The translations under genes were made by a program, and so were the position numbers. 49,437 nucleotides of DNA from Armatimonadota bacterium (GTDB lineage: Bacteria; Armatimonadota; Armatimonadia; Armatimonadales; Capsulimonadaceae), in the NCBI GenBank assembly GCA_019239955.1, contig JAFAZD010000045.1, positions 1-49,437 of the forward strand, read 5' to 3'. The notes under the pieces were generated by a model, which was not told the DNA's origin, ran no database searches, and saw only the letters and a list, made by a program, of their open reading frames with translations. Below are positions 32,878-42,500 of the stretch, in pieces; within the stretch, counting starts at the first letter, position 1; every line of letters begins with the position of its first letter.

Positions 32878-34252
32878 GGGGGGGCGGCTCCTTTTCAATG
32901 CCGAAGTCGGCGAGCCAGGCGGGGGTGGGCGGGGTGCAGTCCTGTTCCAGCACGACGACCGTGCCGGCGGGGCCGGTGAGCAGGAAGACGCGGTCCACGG
33001 TCTGGAGCATCAGCCAGAAGCCGTGGCCGAAGGTGCCGGCGGTGGTGTAGCCGCGTTCCAGGGTGGCTTGGGGCAGACGGTCCAGGGCGATGCCCGCGCC
33101 CCGGTCCTCGATCCAGACCTGCAACGTCTCGGCGTCGGCACAGATGCGGCCCTGGCCGCCGCCGCCGTGGACGACGGCGTTCATGGCGGCCTCGCCGACG
33201 GAGGTGACAAGGTCGAGCCAGCGCGGGTCGGGGAAGTTCAGTTCGCAGGCGGCATCGCGGACGCGGGCGCGGAGGGTGCGGAGGTCGTCGCGGGAGAGCG
33301 GGACGGCGGGGCCGGGTGCCGAACGCATCGGCGGCAACTGGGCAGCATCGTCGCAGAGCCGCAGGCGACCCTCGGTGACGCTGGCGAGCACGTCGCGCAG
33401 GAAGGCGCGCTGCAACACGGTCGCGGCCTGCAGCGCCTCCTCGGCGCGCTTCTGGTCGTCAATGTCGGTGCAGGTGCCGACCCATTGGACGATGACGCCC
33501 AGGGCGTCGCGCAGCGGGAAGGCGCGCCCCAGGTGCCAGCGGTAGGTGCCGTCGGAGGCGCGTTTGAGCCGGTACTCGATCTCGTATGCCTCGCCGCTGC
33601 GGACGGCCTGGGTCCAGCGGTCAATGCAGGGCGGGAGGTCGTCCGGGTGGAGGACAGGCTCCCACCCCCAACCCTGTGTCTGCTCCACGGCGAGGCCGGT
33701 GTACTCGTACCAGCGCCGGTTGTAGTAGTCCAGGGAGCCATCGGGGCGGGCGGTCCAGACGATCTGCGGCATGGCGTCCGCCAGGAAGCGGTAGCGGGCG
33801 AGACTCTCCTGGAGCGCCTGCTCGGCGGCCTTGCGCTCGGTGATGTCTCGCAAGTAGGCGGTGAAGAGCGGGCGTGATCCCTCGGCGATGGGCGTGATCG
33901 CCAGCTCCACGGCGATCTCCACGCCGTCGGCGCGCACGGCGTTGACCTCGACTCGCCGGCCCAGCAGCGGCCCCTCGCCGGTTTGCAAATAATGGGCCAC
34001 GCCCTGCTGGTGCCGCTCGCGGAAGGCGGGCGGGATGATCAGGTCCGGCAGGGACGCGCCGAGCGCCTCCACCCGCGCGTAGCCGAAGGTCCGTTCCGCC
34101 GCCGGATTCCACTCCAGGATGCGGCTGTGGTGGTCAATGGTGATGATGCAGTCGAGCGCCGACGTCAGGATGGCCTGCTGGCGTATCTCGATGGCGCGCA
34201 GCCACTGCCCAATGTCCGCCGGCTCCGGCGCAGGTTGTTCGGGATCATTCAC
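32870..34252 (-). CDS. PAS-PAS sensor with RsbW/SpoIIAB-type ATPase domain
   Basis: A 460-residue soluble protein. PAS 1 (residues about 22-140) has LDCIITIDHHSRILEWNPAA and ends YLRDITERKAAEQAL. PAS 2 (about 150-280) has MPQIVWTARPDGSLDYYNRR and a PAC motif YRWHLGRAFPLRD. After linker FLRDVLASVTEGRLRLCD comes HATPase_c_2 with VGEAAMNAVVHGGGGQG, IEDRGAGIALDRLPQATLER and GHGFWLMLQTVDRVFLLTG. No phospho-His or receiver domain. GTG start at 34252, next to the gmhA stop. Linker and ATPase closely match the membrane sensor at 19767-20930. It probably controls an anti-sigma/anti-anti-sigma type switch (inference). Confidence 0.85.
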   Translation of the reverse strand: MNDPEQPAPEPADIGQWLRAIEIRQQAILTSALDCIITIDHHSRILEWNPAAERTFGYARVEALGASLPDLIIPPAFRERHQQGVAHYLQTGEGPLLGRRVEVNAVRADGVEIAVELAITPIAEGSRPLFTAYLRDITERKAAEQALQESLARYRFLADAMPQIVWTARPDGSLDYYNRRWYEYTGLAVEQTQGWGWEPVLHPDDLPPCIDRWTQAVRSGEAYEIEYRLKRASDGTYRWHLGRAFPLRDALGVIVQWVGTCTDIDDQKRAEEALQAATVLQRAFLRDVLASVTEGRLRLCDDAAQLPPMRSAPGPAVPLSRDDLRTLRARVRDAACELNFPDPRWLDLVTSVGEAAMNAVVHGGGGQGRICADAETLQVWIEDRGAGIALDRLPQATLERGYTTAGTFGHGFWLMLQTVDRVFLLTGPAGTVVVLEQDCTPPTPAWLADFGIEKEPPPHA

Positions 34253-34258
34253 GGGCGT

Positions 34259-34840
34259 CTACGCCACCTTGCCCGACTTCTGCGCCAGCAGGCGGTCCCG
34301 GAGGGCGGAGTAGACGACGTGGCCGAGCACCATATGCACGTCCTCCACCATCTGCATGTTGCGGCTGTCCACGACGACGTTATGCTGGGCCTGCTGCGCC
34401 AGCTTTCCTCCGCCGAACCCGGACCAGCCGATTGTCATCGCCCCCGCCTCGTGGGCGGCGTCCACCGCCGCCAGCACGTTGGGGGAGTTGCCGCTGCCGC
34501 TGATGGCGATCAGCAGGTCGCCGGGCCGCAGCCAGGTGCGCGCCTGGCCGGCGAAGACGTTGGCGTACTCGGTGTCGTTGCCCCAGGCCGTCAGCAGCGG
34601 GATCGAGTCCACAACGGACAGGCACTCCCAGGCGCGCCCGCCGTGCAGGAACATGTTCTTCTGGAAGTCGGCGGGCAGGTGGCTGGCCGTGGCCGCCGAG
34701 CCGCCGTTGCCGCAGAAGACCACGCGCCGCCCGCCCTGGTAATTGTCCCAGAGCAGGTCAATGACGGTGTTGACGTCCTCTTCGGGCACCCCCGCCAGCA
34801 GTGCGCTGACCATCTCTAGATAATCTTTGACGTATCCCAT
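34259..34840 (-). CDS. gmhA: Sedoheptulose-7-phosphate isomerase-like SIS protein
   Basis: A 193-residue SIS-domain protein of the GmhA type, converting sedoheptulose 7-phosphate to a heptose 7-phosphate. VVFCGNGGSAATASHLPADF is the classic GmhA motif. SIPLLTAWGNDTEYANVFA, LLIAISGSGNSPNVLAAVD and the late HMVLGHVVYSAL follow. It lies downstream of a heptose kinase gene and a nucleotidyltransferase gene, completing most of a GDP-heptose route. AGGGA precedes the ATG. Confidence 0.9.
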   Translation of the reverse strand: MGYVKDYLEMVSALLAGVPEEDVNTVIDLLWDNYQGGRRVVFCGNGGSAATASHLPADFQKNMFLHGGRAWECLSVVDSIPLLTAWGNDTEYANVFAGQARTWLRPGDLLIAISGSGNSPNVLAAVDAAHEAGAMTIGWSGFGGGKLAQQAQHNVVVDSRNMQMVEDVHMVLGHVVYSALRDRLLAQKSGKVA

Positions 34841-34902
34841 GTTCTTTCCCTGCCACGGAAGCAGACAGCGAAGGACTTCGCCGCTGAGTGGCCTGCGGCC
34901 GA

Positions 34903-34922
34903 GTCTCCGCCTGTGCGGAGAC
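34903..34922 (-). promoter_or_regulatory. Hairpin between hddA and gmhA
   Basis: Perfect 8-bp stem GTCTCCGC / GCGGAGAC with a 4-nt loop in the 94-bp gap between the two heptose genes. It may protect or partly terminate the message; no T-run. Confidence 0.45.
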
Positions 34923-34934
34923 GGAGAGGGGCGG

Positions 34935-35912
34935 CTAACGCCGCGCATTGAAGATGACCTTGGTGCCGTCGCGCTCCAGGCTGAAGGGCAACTCCTTGAG
35001 CTCGGAGAGCACGGAGCGGACGGCGTGCTGGCGGTCGGGCGGGCAATAGAGCAACAGGAAGCCGCCGCCGCCCGCGCCGGCGATCTTGCCGCCGGTCGCG
35101 CCGGCGTCCAATGCCATCTCATACAGCGCGTCAATGCGGCCGCTGGTGATCCGCTCGGCCATCTGCTTTTTGAGCTCCCAGCCGGCGTGCATCAGGCGGC
35201 CGATCTTGTTCATGTTGTGGTTACTCAGGCACGCCTCGATCTCGCAGACCTGGCTCTTGATCTGGGCCAGCACGGCGCTCCGGTCCATAATGTTGGCCCT
35301 CTGCTCGGACAGTATCCCGTCGGCCTTGCGGGTGATGCCGGTGTAGAACAGCATCAGGCTCTCGCCGAAGCGGCGGCGCTTTTCCTCGGGCAGGGGGACG
35401 GCGCGGACGCCCACGCTGCCGTCGCGGTGGAACTCGAAGCAGCGCAGGCTGCCGTAGGCGGCGATGTACTGGTCCTGTTTGCCGATGGGCTTGCCGAGCA
35501 CGTCGATCTCAATGTGGCAGGCCTCTTCGGCCAGGCGGGCCGGCGTGACCAGCTCGCCCTTGAAGGCGTACATGGCGTGCAGCAGGCCGACGGTGACGGT
35601 GCTGGACGACCCCAGCCCGCTGCCCTCGGAGGGGATGTCGGCCATGGTGTCGATCTCGACGGCGCGCTCGATGCCGGTCAGGCGCAGGCACTCGCGCACC
35701 AGCTCGTGCTCGAGCTCATCCACGCTGTCCACCATCTCGGTCTTGGTGTAGCCGACGCGAATCTTCTCGTCAAACCGCTCCTTGATGACGACATAGATGT
35801 ATTTGTCAATGGCGGAGGAGATGACCGCCCCGCCCTCGCGCTCGTAGTAGTCCTTGAAGTCCGTCCCGCCGCCCGCGAACGAGATGCGCAACGGCGTCTG
35901 CGTAATGATCAT
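34935..35912 (-). CDS. hddA: D-glycero-D-manno-heptose 7-phosphate kinase (GHMP family)
   Basis: A 325-residue GHMP kinase. It begins [20 protein letters not shown], diagnostic of HddA-type heptose kinases. The ATP loop is [20 protein letters not shown], followed by [12 protein letters not shown] and the GHMP C-terminal motif [18 protein letters not shown]. It should phosphorylate heptose 7-phosphate at C1. The ATG at 35912 overlaps the stop of the nucleotidyltransferase gene. Confidence 0.92.
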   Translation of the reverse strand: MIITQTPLRISFAGGGTDFKDYYEREGGAVISSAIDKYIYVVIKERFDEKIRVGYTKTEMVDSVDELEHELVRECLRLTGIERAVEIDTMADIPSEGSGLGSSSTVTVGLLHAMYAFKGELVTPARLAEEACHIEIDVLGKPIGKQDQYIAAYGSLRCFEFHRDGSVGVRAVPLPEEKRRRFGESLMLFYTGITRKADGILSEQRANIMDRSAVLAQIKSQVCEIEACLSNHNMNKIGRLMHAGWELKKQMAERITSGRIDALYEMALDAGATGGKIAGAGGGGFLLLYCPPDRQHAVRSVLSELKELPFSLERDGTKVIFNARR

Positions 35913-36937
35913 GGTCTCTCCAGTCCCTGCGGCGGCAGAACCGGCTCCGCAAGCCGGGTATTGTACCCATATTTTTCGCTCTGACCCAGGATAATTCCCT
36001 CGGGCGGCGCGCATCGGCCGGCGACGACGGCGTGGCGCGCCAGAATGGCCTGGTGCAGAACGGCCTCCGGCCCGACATACGCCCCGTCCCAGAGGATGCA
36101 GTCCGTCAGGCGCGCGCCGCCCTCAATCACGACGTTCGGGCCGATCACGTTCCGGCCCAGGAGCTGCGCGGACGGCGAGACGCGGGCCGTAGGGTCAGCC
36201 CAGACAGGGGAATTATCGGCGGGGTCACCGGTTTTCCCCAATAGCACATCCCAGTTCGCCTGCCGGTAGGCGTCCGTGGTGCCCGTGTCCTGCAGGTAGC
36301 CGCCCAGGAGGTCGCCGTACAGGGGCCGGCCCCGCGCGAGCAGGTCGGGAAAGATGTCCTTGCCGAAGTCGGAGGGCCGGTCGGCGGGGATGTCATCCAG
36401 CACGGCGGGGTCCAGGACGTAGACCCCAGCGTTGGCGGTGTCGCTGAACACCAGGTCGGGCGGGGGCTTTTCCACGAAGCGGGTGACGCGCCCGTCTGGG
36501 TCGGCGGCGACGATGCCCGCCGCCGGCGGGTTCGGGTGGTGGAACAGGGCGACGGTGGCGATGCCGCCCCGCCGGGCGTGGAAGTCGGCCAGACGGCGCA
36601 GATCGGCATGTATCAGGTTGTCGCCGTAGACGACGTAGAACGGGGCGTCGCGCAGCAGCGCCGCCGCGCCCTTGACGCCGCCGGCCGTGCCGCGCAGCGA
36701 ATCTTCAAACAAATAATGGAGCCGGATGCCCCGCCACTCGTCGCCGAAAAAGTCCGGGATGGACTGCGGGCGGTGGAACAGGTTGATCGCCGCCTCCGTC
36801 ACGCCCTCCCCGGCCAGCCAGGACAGAGTGCGCGCCAGCAGCGGGACGCCGACGATGGGGATCATCGGCTTGGGCACGTCGAGCGTCAGCGGGCGCAGGC
36901 GAGTCCCCTCCCCCGCCGCCAGAATCATGGCCTTCAT
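35909..36937 (-). CDS. hddC: Sugar-1-phosphate nucleotidyltransferase (HddC-like)
   Basis: A 342-residue protein with the NTP-transferase fold ([65 protein letters not shown]) and a C-terminal left-handed beta-helix ([33 protein letters not shown]). Gene order with hddA and gmhA suggests it makes GDP-D-glycero-alpha-D-manno-heptose; mannose-1-phosphate guanylyltransferase is the alternative reading. ATG 36937 sits 6 nt after a TATAAT, so the mRNA may be leaderless. Confidence 0.82.
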   Translation of the reverse strand: MKAMILAAGEGTRLRPLTLDVPKPMIPIVGVPLLARTLSWLAGEGVTEAAINLFHRPQSIPDFFGDEWRGIRLHYLFEDSLRGTAGGVKGAAALLRDAPFYVVYGDNLIHADLRRLADFHARRGGIATVALFHHPNPPAAGIVAADPDGRVTRFVEKPPPDLVFSDTANAGVYVLDPAVLDDIPADRPSDFGKDIFPDLLARGRPLYGDLLGGYLQDTGTTDAYRQANWDVLLGKTGDPADNSPVWADPTARVSPSAQLLGRNVIGPNVVIEGGARLTDCILWDGAYVGPEAVLHQAILARHAVVAGRCAPPEGIILGQSEKYGYNTRLAEPVLPPQGLERP

Positions 36938-36943
36938 CGATTC

Positions 36944-36970
36944 ATTATAACACACTTCATAACACACTTC
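36944..36970 (-). promoter_or_regulatory. Heptose-operon -10 box within a 12-bp tandem duplication
   Basis: TATAAT at 36944-36949, 6 nt before the hddC ATG. Directly upstream ATAACACACTTC occurs twice in tandem (36947-36958, 36959-36970). CTGACA at 36975-36980 could be a -35 but is 25 bp away, a distance changed by one repeat unit. Confidence 0.5.
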
Positions 36971-36976
36971 CCGCTG

Positions 36977-38896
36977 TCAGGCCGTCGTCCGGGAGGAGTG
37001 GGCCTGTCCCCTTTCCCCCGCTGCGCCCCGCCAGCCCAGTACCTCGTAGACCTCGATCGGCTCCTCCACGCCTTTGATGGGGACCCGCAGCGGGCCGCGC
37101 ACGTCCAGGTCCCCGGCCACGGACTCGTAGGTGGCACGGGTGATCAGGATGCAGCTCCCCAGGTCTTTGTTCAGGCCCTCCACGCGGGAGGCGATGTTGA
37201 CCTGAAGGCCGTAGACCGTGAAGCTCGTCAGGTGCCGCCCGCCGACATCGCCGACCACCATCTCCCCGGTGTTGATGCCGATCCCGATGTCGAAGACCCG
37301 CTGATCCTGCGCCCGCCACCTTTCCTGGAGCTCCGTGAGCGCGCCCTGCATCTCGATCGCCGCAGCCACGGCGCGGCGCGCGTGGTTGGGGTGCGGCACC
37401 GGGACGCCGAACAGGGCGAGCATCGCGTCCCCGACAATGCTGGCCGCTGTGCCCTCGTGGCGGAAGACGATGTCGATCATGGTCTCGAAATACTCATTCA
37501 TCCGACTGACCAGCTCCTCCGGCGGCAATTGCTCGGAGAGCGCGGTGAACCCGCGGATGTCGGAGAACAGCACCGTCCCCGTCGCCCGCGTGCCCGCCCG
37601 GCCCATCAGTTCGGGGTGCTGCAGGACGTATGCGGCGATCTGGGGGCTGACGTAGCGCTGGAGGAGCCCGCGCACCCGCGTCTTCTCCTGCTCCTCGGTC
37701 AGCCCGCGTTCGAGCAGCACCCCGAGCGCGGTCATGAGGATGGCGGCCGAGGGGGCCATGAGATGCAGGGAAACGTCCTCCTTGAGAAACAGCAGCATAT
37801 TGAGGACGAAGTAAGCGGGCAGCAGCAGCACCAGGAACAGTGCCGCCCTCTTCAGGCGCCACACGCTGGCCAGCAGCGAGGCGAGGGAGGCCAGCCCGAC
37901 GAGCGCCGCGACCTCCGCCGCCGGCGGCGCATCGTGGACGAACCTTCCGGCGAGCAGCGTGGCGATGGCGTGGGCCTGAATCTCGACTCCCGGCATCTCC
38001 CCGACCGGCGTGTTGTGAACGTCACGACTGTCCGGCGTGGTGAGGGTGTAGCCGACGACGACGATCTTGTCCCGGAAGATGGGGCTGTCATGGTACAGCG
38101 CCTCATGGCTGGTGACATCTTCCAAGGGGATCGGCCCGAATGTCCGGCCGGGCGCGTCGAGGTACCGGATCATGAACGTCCCGTCGGCCTCCACGGGGAT
38201 CTTCAGGCCGCCGAACTGCCAGCCGCCCCCATAGCGGCGGGGCGGCTGGCTGGCCGCCCCGGACGCCATGCGCGCGGCCTGGACACTGAAGGCAGGTATC
38301 AGCCGTCCCGGCTCCATGATTACGGGCTCCACGCGATCCACAGCCCGCAGCTCCGGGTCGAGCGGGACCCGCGTGTGCCCCAGGCCGGCGGCCGCGCGCC
38401 GCAGCAGGGGCTCGGGCGGGACGATCTTCGGCCCGCCCGTCGCCGCCTCCGCACAGGCGAGCAGGACGCGGCCCGACCGTCGTACGGCGTCGGCGAATTC
38501 CGCGTCCCCGTGCCGCGGCGTATCGAACGCGATATCAAAAGCGATCACCTTTGCGCCGTCGCGCGTCAGCGCCCGAATCAGCTTGGCGTAATACGGACGC
38601 GGCAGAGGCGGCCCCGGAAGTCGTTCGGGGTTGGCCGGATCGAAGCTCGCGTCAGAGAGAGTCACAACGGCGATCTGGGCGCGAGCGCGATCCATCAGCG
38701 ACGGGTTCAGTTCCGCAGCCAGCTTCAGCCTGTCCCCGTAGCTTTGTTGTTCCAGGTAGCTGAAAGTCTGTGTGAAATGATCCAGGTATCCGCAGAACGC
38801 CGCCACGGTGACGGTGAGCGCCACAATCCGAGCCAGCCGCAGCCGCGACAGCGACTTATCGCCTGGAGTGCGGTCCCGCCTCTTGGCGCTCTTCAT
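36977..38896 (-). CDS. CHASE2-domain class III adenylate cyclase
   Basis: A 639-residue membrane cyclase. The first helix is at residues about 22-42. An extracytoplasmic CHASE2 domain spans about 45-320 (AVVTLSDASFDPANPERLPG, KLIRALTRDGAKVIAFDIAF, DKIVVVGYTLTTPDS). Three helices lie at about 325-405, and the cyclase domain at about 440-615. The first metal Asp is in VLFSDIRGFTALSEQ, the second in ASIVGDAMLALFG, and the transition-state Asn/Arg in VNIASRVEGL. GIGINTGEMVVGDVG is typical. It should make cAMP in response to an envelope signal. AAGGGG precedes the ATG. Upstream, on the same strand, lies the FecR-TPR-barrel gene. Confidence 0.92.
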   Translation of the reverse strand: MKSAKRRDRTPGDKSLSRLRLARIVALTVTVAAFCGYLDHFTQTFSYLEQQSYGDRLKLAAELNPSLMDRARAQIAVVTLSDASFDPANPERLPGPPLPRPYYAKLIRALTRDGAKVIAFDIAFDTPRHGDAEFADAVRRSGRVLLACAEAATGGPKIVPPEPLLRRAAAGLGHTRVPLDPELRAVDRVEPVIMEPGRLIPAFSVQAARMASGAASQPPRRYGGGWQFGGLKIPVEADGTFMIRYLDAPGRTFGPIPLEDVTSHEALYHDSPIFRDKIVVVGYTLTTPDSRDVHNTPVGEMPGVEIQAHAIATLLAGRFVHDAPPAAEVAALVGLASLASLLASVWRLKRAALFLVLLLPAYFVLNMLLFLKEDVSLHLMAPSAAILMTALGVLLERGLTEEQEKTRVRGLLQRYVSPQIAAYVLQHPELMGRAGTRATGTVLFSDIRGFTALSEQLPPEELVSRMNEYFETMIDIVFRHEGTAASIVGDAMLALFGVPVPHPNHARRAVAAAIEMQGALTELQERWRAQDQRVFDIGIGINTGEMVVGDVGGRHLTSFTVYGLQVNIASRVEGLNKDLGSCILITRATYESVAGDLDVRGPLRVPIKGVEEPIEVYEVLGWRGAAGERGQAHSSRTTA

Positions 38897-38956
38897 CCCA
38901 GTCCCCTTCGTCCGCTTGTCCGCGGACCGTTTCGACTGAAAACTTTACGGATGCCG

Positions 38957-38985
38957 GTGACAATACCGGATAAACGTGTTACAAT
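38957..38985 (+). promoter_or_regulatory. Promoter of the Cys-tailed protein gene with operator-like dyad
   Basis: GTGACA (38957-38962), 17-bp spacer, TACAAT (38980-38985). The dyad CCGGT-6 nt-ACCGG (38954-38969) overlaps the -35 and lies in the region shared with the divergent cyclase gene. Confidence 0.6.
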
Positions 38986-39071
38986 GTTCATGATCTACGC
39001 CACCGTTGGGGCGGTTCGTTGGCTTCAGCCGAGGCATGGCACTCCATCACAGCAAAGGAGAATGAATAGGC

Positions 39072-39425
39072 ATGAACGGCGACGATATGGACAATGGCGG
39101 CTACGCCGCCCGGCGGACCCCGGGACTCAAGGACGGAGAACGGCTCGGCGAGCACTCCCTGCCGTTTATCTACGACGCGGCCGGCCTGGGGATCGAGCTC
39201 ATCGAGGCCCAGCCGGACGACCCGATGACGCTGCCCCGGCTCCGCCAGATACTCGCCGACATCCAGGCGGAGGTGGTCGAAGAGGAGGCAGCCGAGGCCG
39301 ACAGCGAACGCGCCCGCGACAGGATTCTGCGCCGGGCAGGTGAGTTGCCTTGCTATGAGTGCCGCCAGAAGTATCAGCCCGGCACCGAGGCCTACAATGA
39401 CTGTATGCGCAACTGCACTCTCTGA
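39072..39425 (+). CDS. Small acidic protein with Cys-rich tail, unknown function
   Basis: A 117-residue protein I do not recognise. The middle is an acidic helix (LPRLRQILADIQAEVVEEEA). The last 25 residues carry four Cys (CYEC ... DCMRNC), suggesting a metal site or disulfides. No signal peptide. AAAGGAG is 11 nt before the ATG. It is transcribed away from the cyclase, from a promoter with an operator-like dyad, and ends at a terminator before the convergent FecR-TPR-barrel gene. Confidence 0.65.
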   Translation: MNGDDMDNGGYAARRTPGLKDGERLGEHSLPFIYDAAGLGIELIEAQPDDPMTLPRLRQILADIQAEVVEEEAAEADSERARDRILRRAGELPCYECRQKYQPGTEAYNDCMRNCTL

Positions 39426-39464
39426 CTGATGGAGTGACTCGCCGATGTGATCCCTGCGTACCCC

Positions 39465-39499
39465 GCCGCGCCGCTGTCCGTCTGGACGGGCGCGGCTTT
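39465..39499. terminator. Hairpin terminator between convergent genes
   Basis: GCCGCGCC (39465-39472) pairs with GGCGCGGC (39489-39496), with an inner GTCC/GGAC pair, followed by TTT and TCTCACG. It closes the Cys-tailed gene and probably the opposing barrel gene. Confidence 0.7.
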
Positions 39500-39515
39500 C
39501 TCACGCCCCGAGCCC

Positions 39516-42500
39516 TCAGAAGCGCACGGAGATGCCGACGCGGAACATGCGGCCCGGCTGCAGGTTGCCGGTCACATCGTCGTATCGCCGGTTGAAGACG
39601 TTGTCCAGTTCCCCGAAGACGTTCACGCGCAGGCCGGTCCGCTTGCCGACGCGCAGGTTCAGCAGGCCGAAGCCGCCGAGGCGGGTCGGATCGGGGTTGC
39701 CGTTCGCGTCCGTGTCCTCGAAGACGCGGTTGCCCTGGTAATAGTACGCCGCCTGTCCGTAGTATCCTTGGCGGTTGAGGTACTGGAGGCTGGCGATGCC
39801 CACATAATCCGGCACCTGCGCGATGCGCTGCTGCGCCTCCGTATCTTGAGAACGATTGAGATCGGCGCTCAGGAAGAAGGAGAGGTCGCGCCCCAGGAGG
39901 CCCTCGTAGCTGGCCTGCACACCCTGCACTCGGACCTTGTCGTAGGGCCCATCGGGCGCCTCCAGGACGCCCGCCTGTTGCAGATCCTGCTGAAACGCCC
40001 CGGCGCTCAGGAACGAGGCGTTGGCGAAGGTGCGATCGTATTCCACCTCCACGCTCGTCCCGTCCGCGACCGGAAACAGTTGGGTCGCCTGCGGCAGTCC
40101 GGCGAATGTCAGCAGGAACACGTCCCGGGGCGTCAGCAGCTGAAAGTCCTGGACGGCGGCGAACAGGCGGCGGGCGCGCAGGCGGACGAGGCTGCGGGCG
40201 TCCGCCTGATACGTGGCGATCACGGTCGGCAGGCCGACCGTCGTTCGCAGGCTCTGTTGGGTCGGCGGGCTGTCCGCCTGGTCTGAAGACTCGAAGCCCG
40301 AGGCAGTATCCAGCCTGAGGACCTGCAGCTGCCCCACGAGCGAGACGCGGGCGCTCGCCCGCACCTCGTCGCGAACGTAGACCTGAAGGGGCTGGACCTG
40401 CGTGGTGATCACGTCCTCGATCGAAGGCTGAGAGGGATCGCCGGTGGGGAACGTCGTGTCCGCCCTCTTGCGGCGGCTCCCGAATGAGGCCCCCACGCTC
40501 AGCAGATTCGCCTCACCCAGCTGCGCGTCCCAGCGAAGCTCCCCGTCGAGGCTGCGGATGGTGACGCTGTCGTGGTCGTTAGGGTCGGCCAGATCGCGGT
40601 CGTCGGAGTCGGCCTCACTCCCCTGGATCAGCGCGCGCACGCGGCTGTGCTCTCCCGTTTGAAGATTGACCCCCGCAATCAGGCGAGGCAGCCGTTCATG
40701 AAACCGCAGGTTCGCATCATACGGGTCCGACGTCACCCCGGTGTCCAGCCCGCCGCCCCTCTCCTCGTACTCACCCAGCAGGAGGGCCCCGGAGGGGCTG
40801 TTCGCCGCCTTCTGTCCGAAGACGAGGCCGGCGGTGTCGAACCTGTTGTCGGCGTTGGCGCGGACCCCGTTGGTATACTGCTCCTCCGCGTTGAGGCCGC
40901 GGACGCCGCGCCGGTCCGATGTTTCCGTCAGGAATGACCCGGCCAAGTCGTGCGCCCCGTGCTCCCCCAGGCTTGCATCTAACTGCGTGTCCCCGTAGGA
41001 GCGCGACGCGGTCCGCACCACCGTGGGGTCCAGCAGGGCGGCCTGTATTCGTTCCTCCGCGCCGGGCGTCTGGAGGTTGGTGATGTCGCGCGCGCCGCCG
41101 GGGCTCCCTACCAGGGCCGAGTCCAGAAGTGAGGAAAACGAGGCAAGCAGTCCCGCCTCGGTCTTCTCCTCCGTGAGTCCGAGCGCGTAGCGGGCGGCGG
41201 CGAACTGCGGGTCCAGCACCGTGGCCTGTCGAAATTCCTGCTCCGCCTGGATCGTCCGCTCCTGCTCCAGATACACGCGGCCCAACTCATAGTGCGCGAG
41301 GGCCGAGTCAGGGAGCAGGCTCACCGCGCGGCGGGCGAACTCCTGCGCCGAGAACAAGTCCTGATGGTACAGGCTCACCTCCGCCAGACGGGCGTACAAA
41401 ATGCCCCGCTGCGGCGCGGCGCGGACGCCGCTCTCCAGCTCCTGCCGTGCCGCGTCCAGCCGCCCCCGCTCGATGTACAGGACGGCCAGATTGTAGTGCG
41501 CCGTGGCGTTGTCCGGGTCCAGCCGGAGCGCCTGCCGGTGCTCGGCCTCCGCCTCCGCGTCGCGGCCCTGACTCTGGAGGGCCTGGCCCAGGCCCGTATG
41601 CGAGTCCGCCGAATTGGGGTCCAGCCGCAGCGCGATCCGGTACTCCTCGGCGGCCTTCCGGGGCATGTCCAACCGCTGGTACACGGCCCCTAACTCCTGA
41701 TGCACGAGCGGCAGGTAGGGCGCCACGGACGCCGCCGTCTCGTAGGCCGTCCGGGCCGCGTCAGTCTGCTGACGGGCCAGCAGGGCGCGTCCCTCGGTCA
41801 GCAGCGCGAACGGCGACAGGGGGTTCAGGCGGACCGCGCGCCGCGAAGCCGCCTCGGCTTCCTGCGGCCTTCCCGCGAAGAACAACACCATCGCCAGAGT
41901 CCCCTGGGTCTGCGCCGAGGCCGGCTGATCGCGCACGGCCTGCCGTGCGGCGGTTTCCGCATCGGTCAGGTCGTTCCGGGTCAGGTACGCCAGCGCCAGC
42001 AGGGCGCGCGCCGCGTAAAGCCTGGGGTTCCGCGCCAGGGCCGTCTGCAGGTGCTGCTCGGCATCCGCCGTCCGGCCTTCGTGCAGGTCGGCCAGCCCCA
42101 GCACCGCCTGGGGCGTCGCCCCGCCCCGCACCGGCTCCAGGGCCGCGCGCGCCGCCTCCGCCCGGCCCTGCGACAGATACGTCAACGCCGTCCCCACGCG
42201 CGCCCCCTCGTCGCTCGGCGAAAGCCGCTCGGCCCGACTGAAGGCGTTCAGCGCCCCGGTCAGATCCCCCAGCCCGCGCCGCGCCTGGCCCAGCGCGGCC
42301 CAGGCCGCCGCGTCATCGGGGTTGCGCCGAGTCGCGGCCTCCAGCGTGGCCGCCTCGGCGGTGATATCCGGCGGGCCGGCCGGCCCCGGCGTCAGAGACG
42401 GGGTCTCGAACTCCAGGGGCAGCGCCGCGACGTCCGCCGTCCAGGCGATCAGCCCGGAGACATCCACCGTCACCGGCGGCGTCGGCCTCTGGCCGGGGCG

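Noticed and set aside
36536-39343. 935-codon plus-strand open frame
   Set aside because: It runs antisense over hddC and the CHASE2 cyclase, gives Arg/His/Gly/Gln-rich sequence without domains, and reflects high GC at third codon positions of the real genes.
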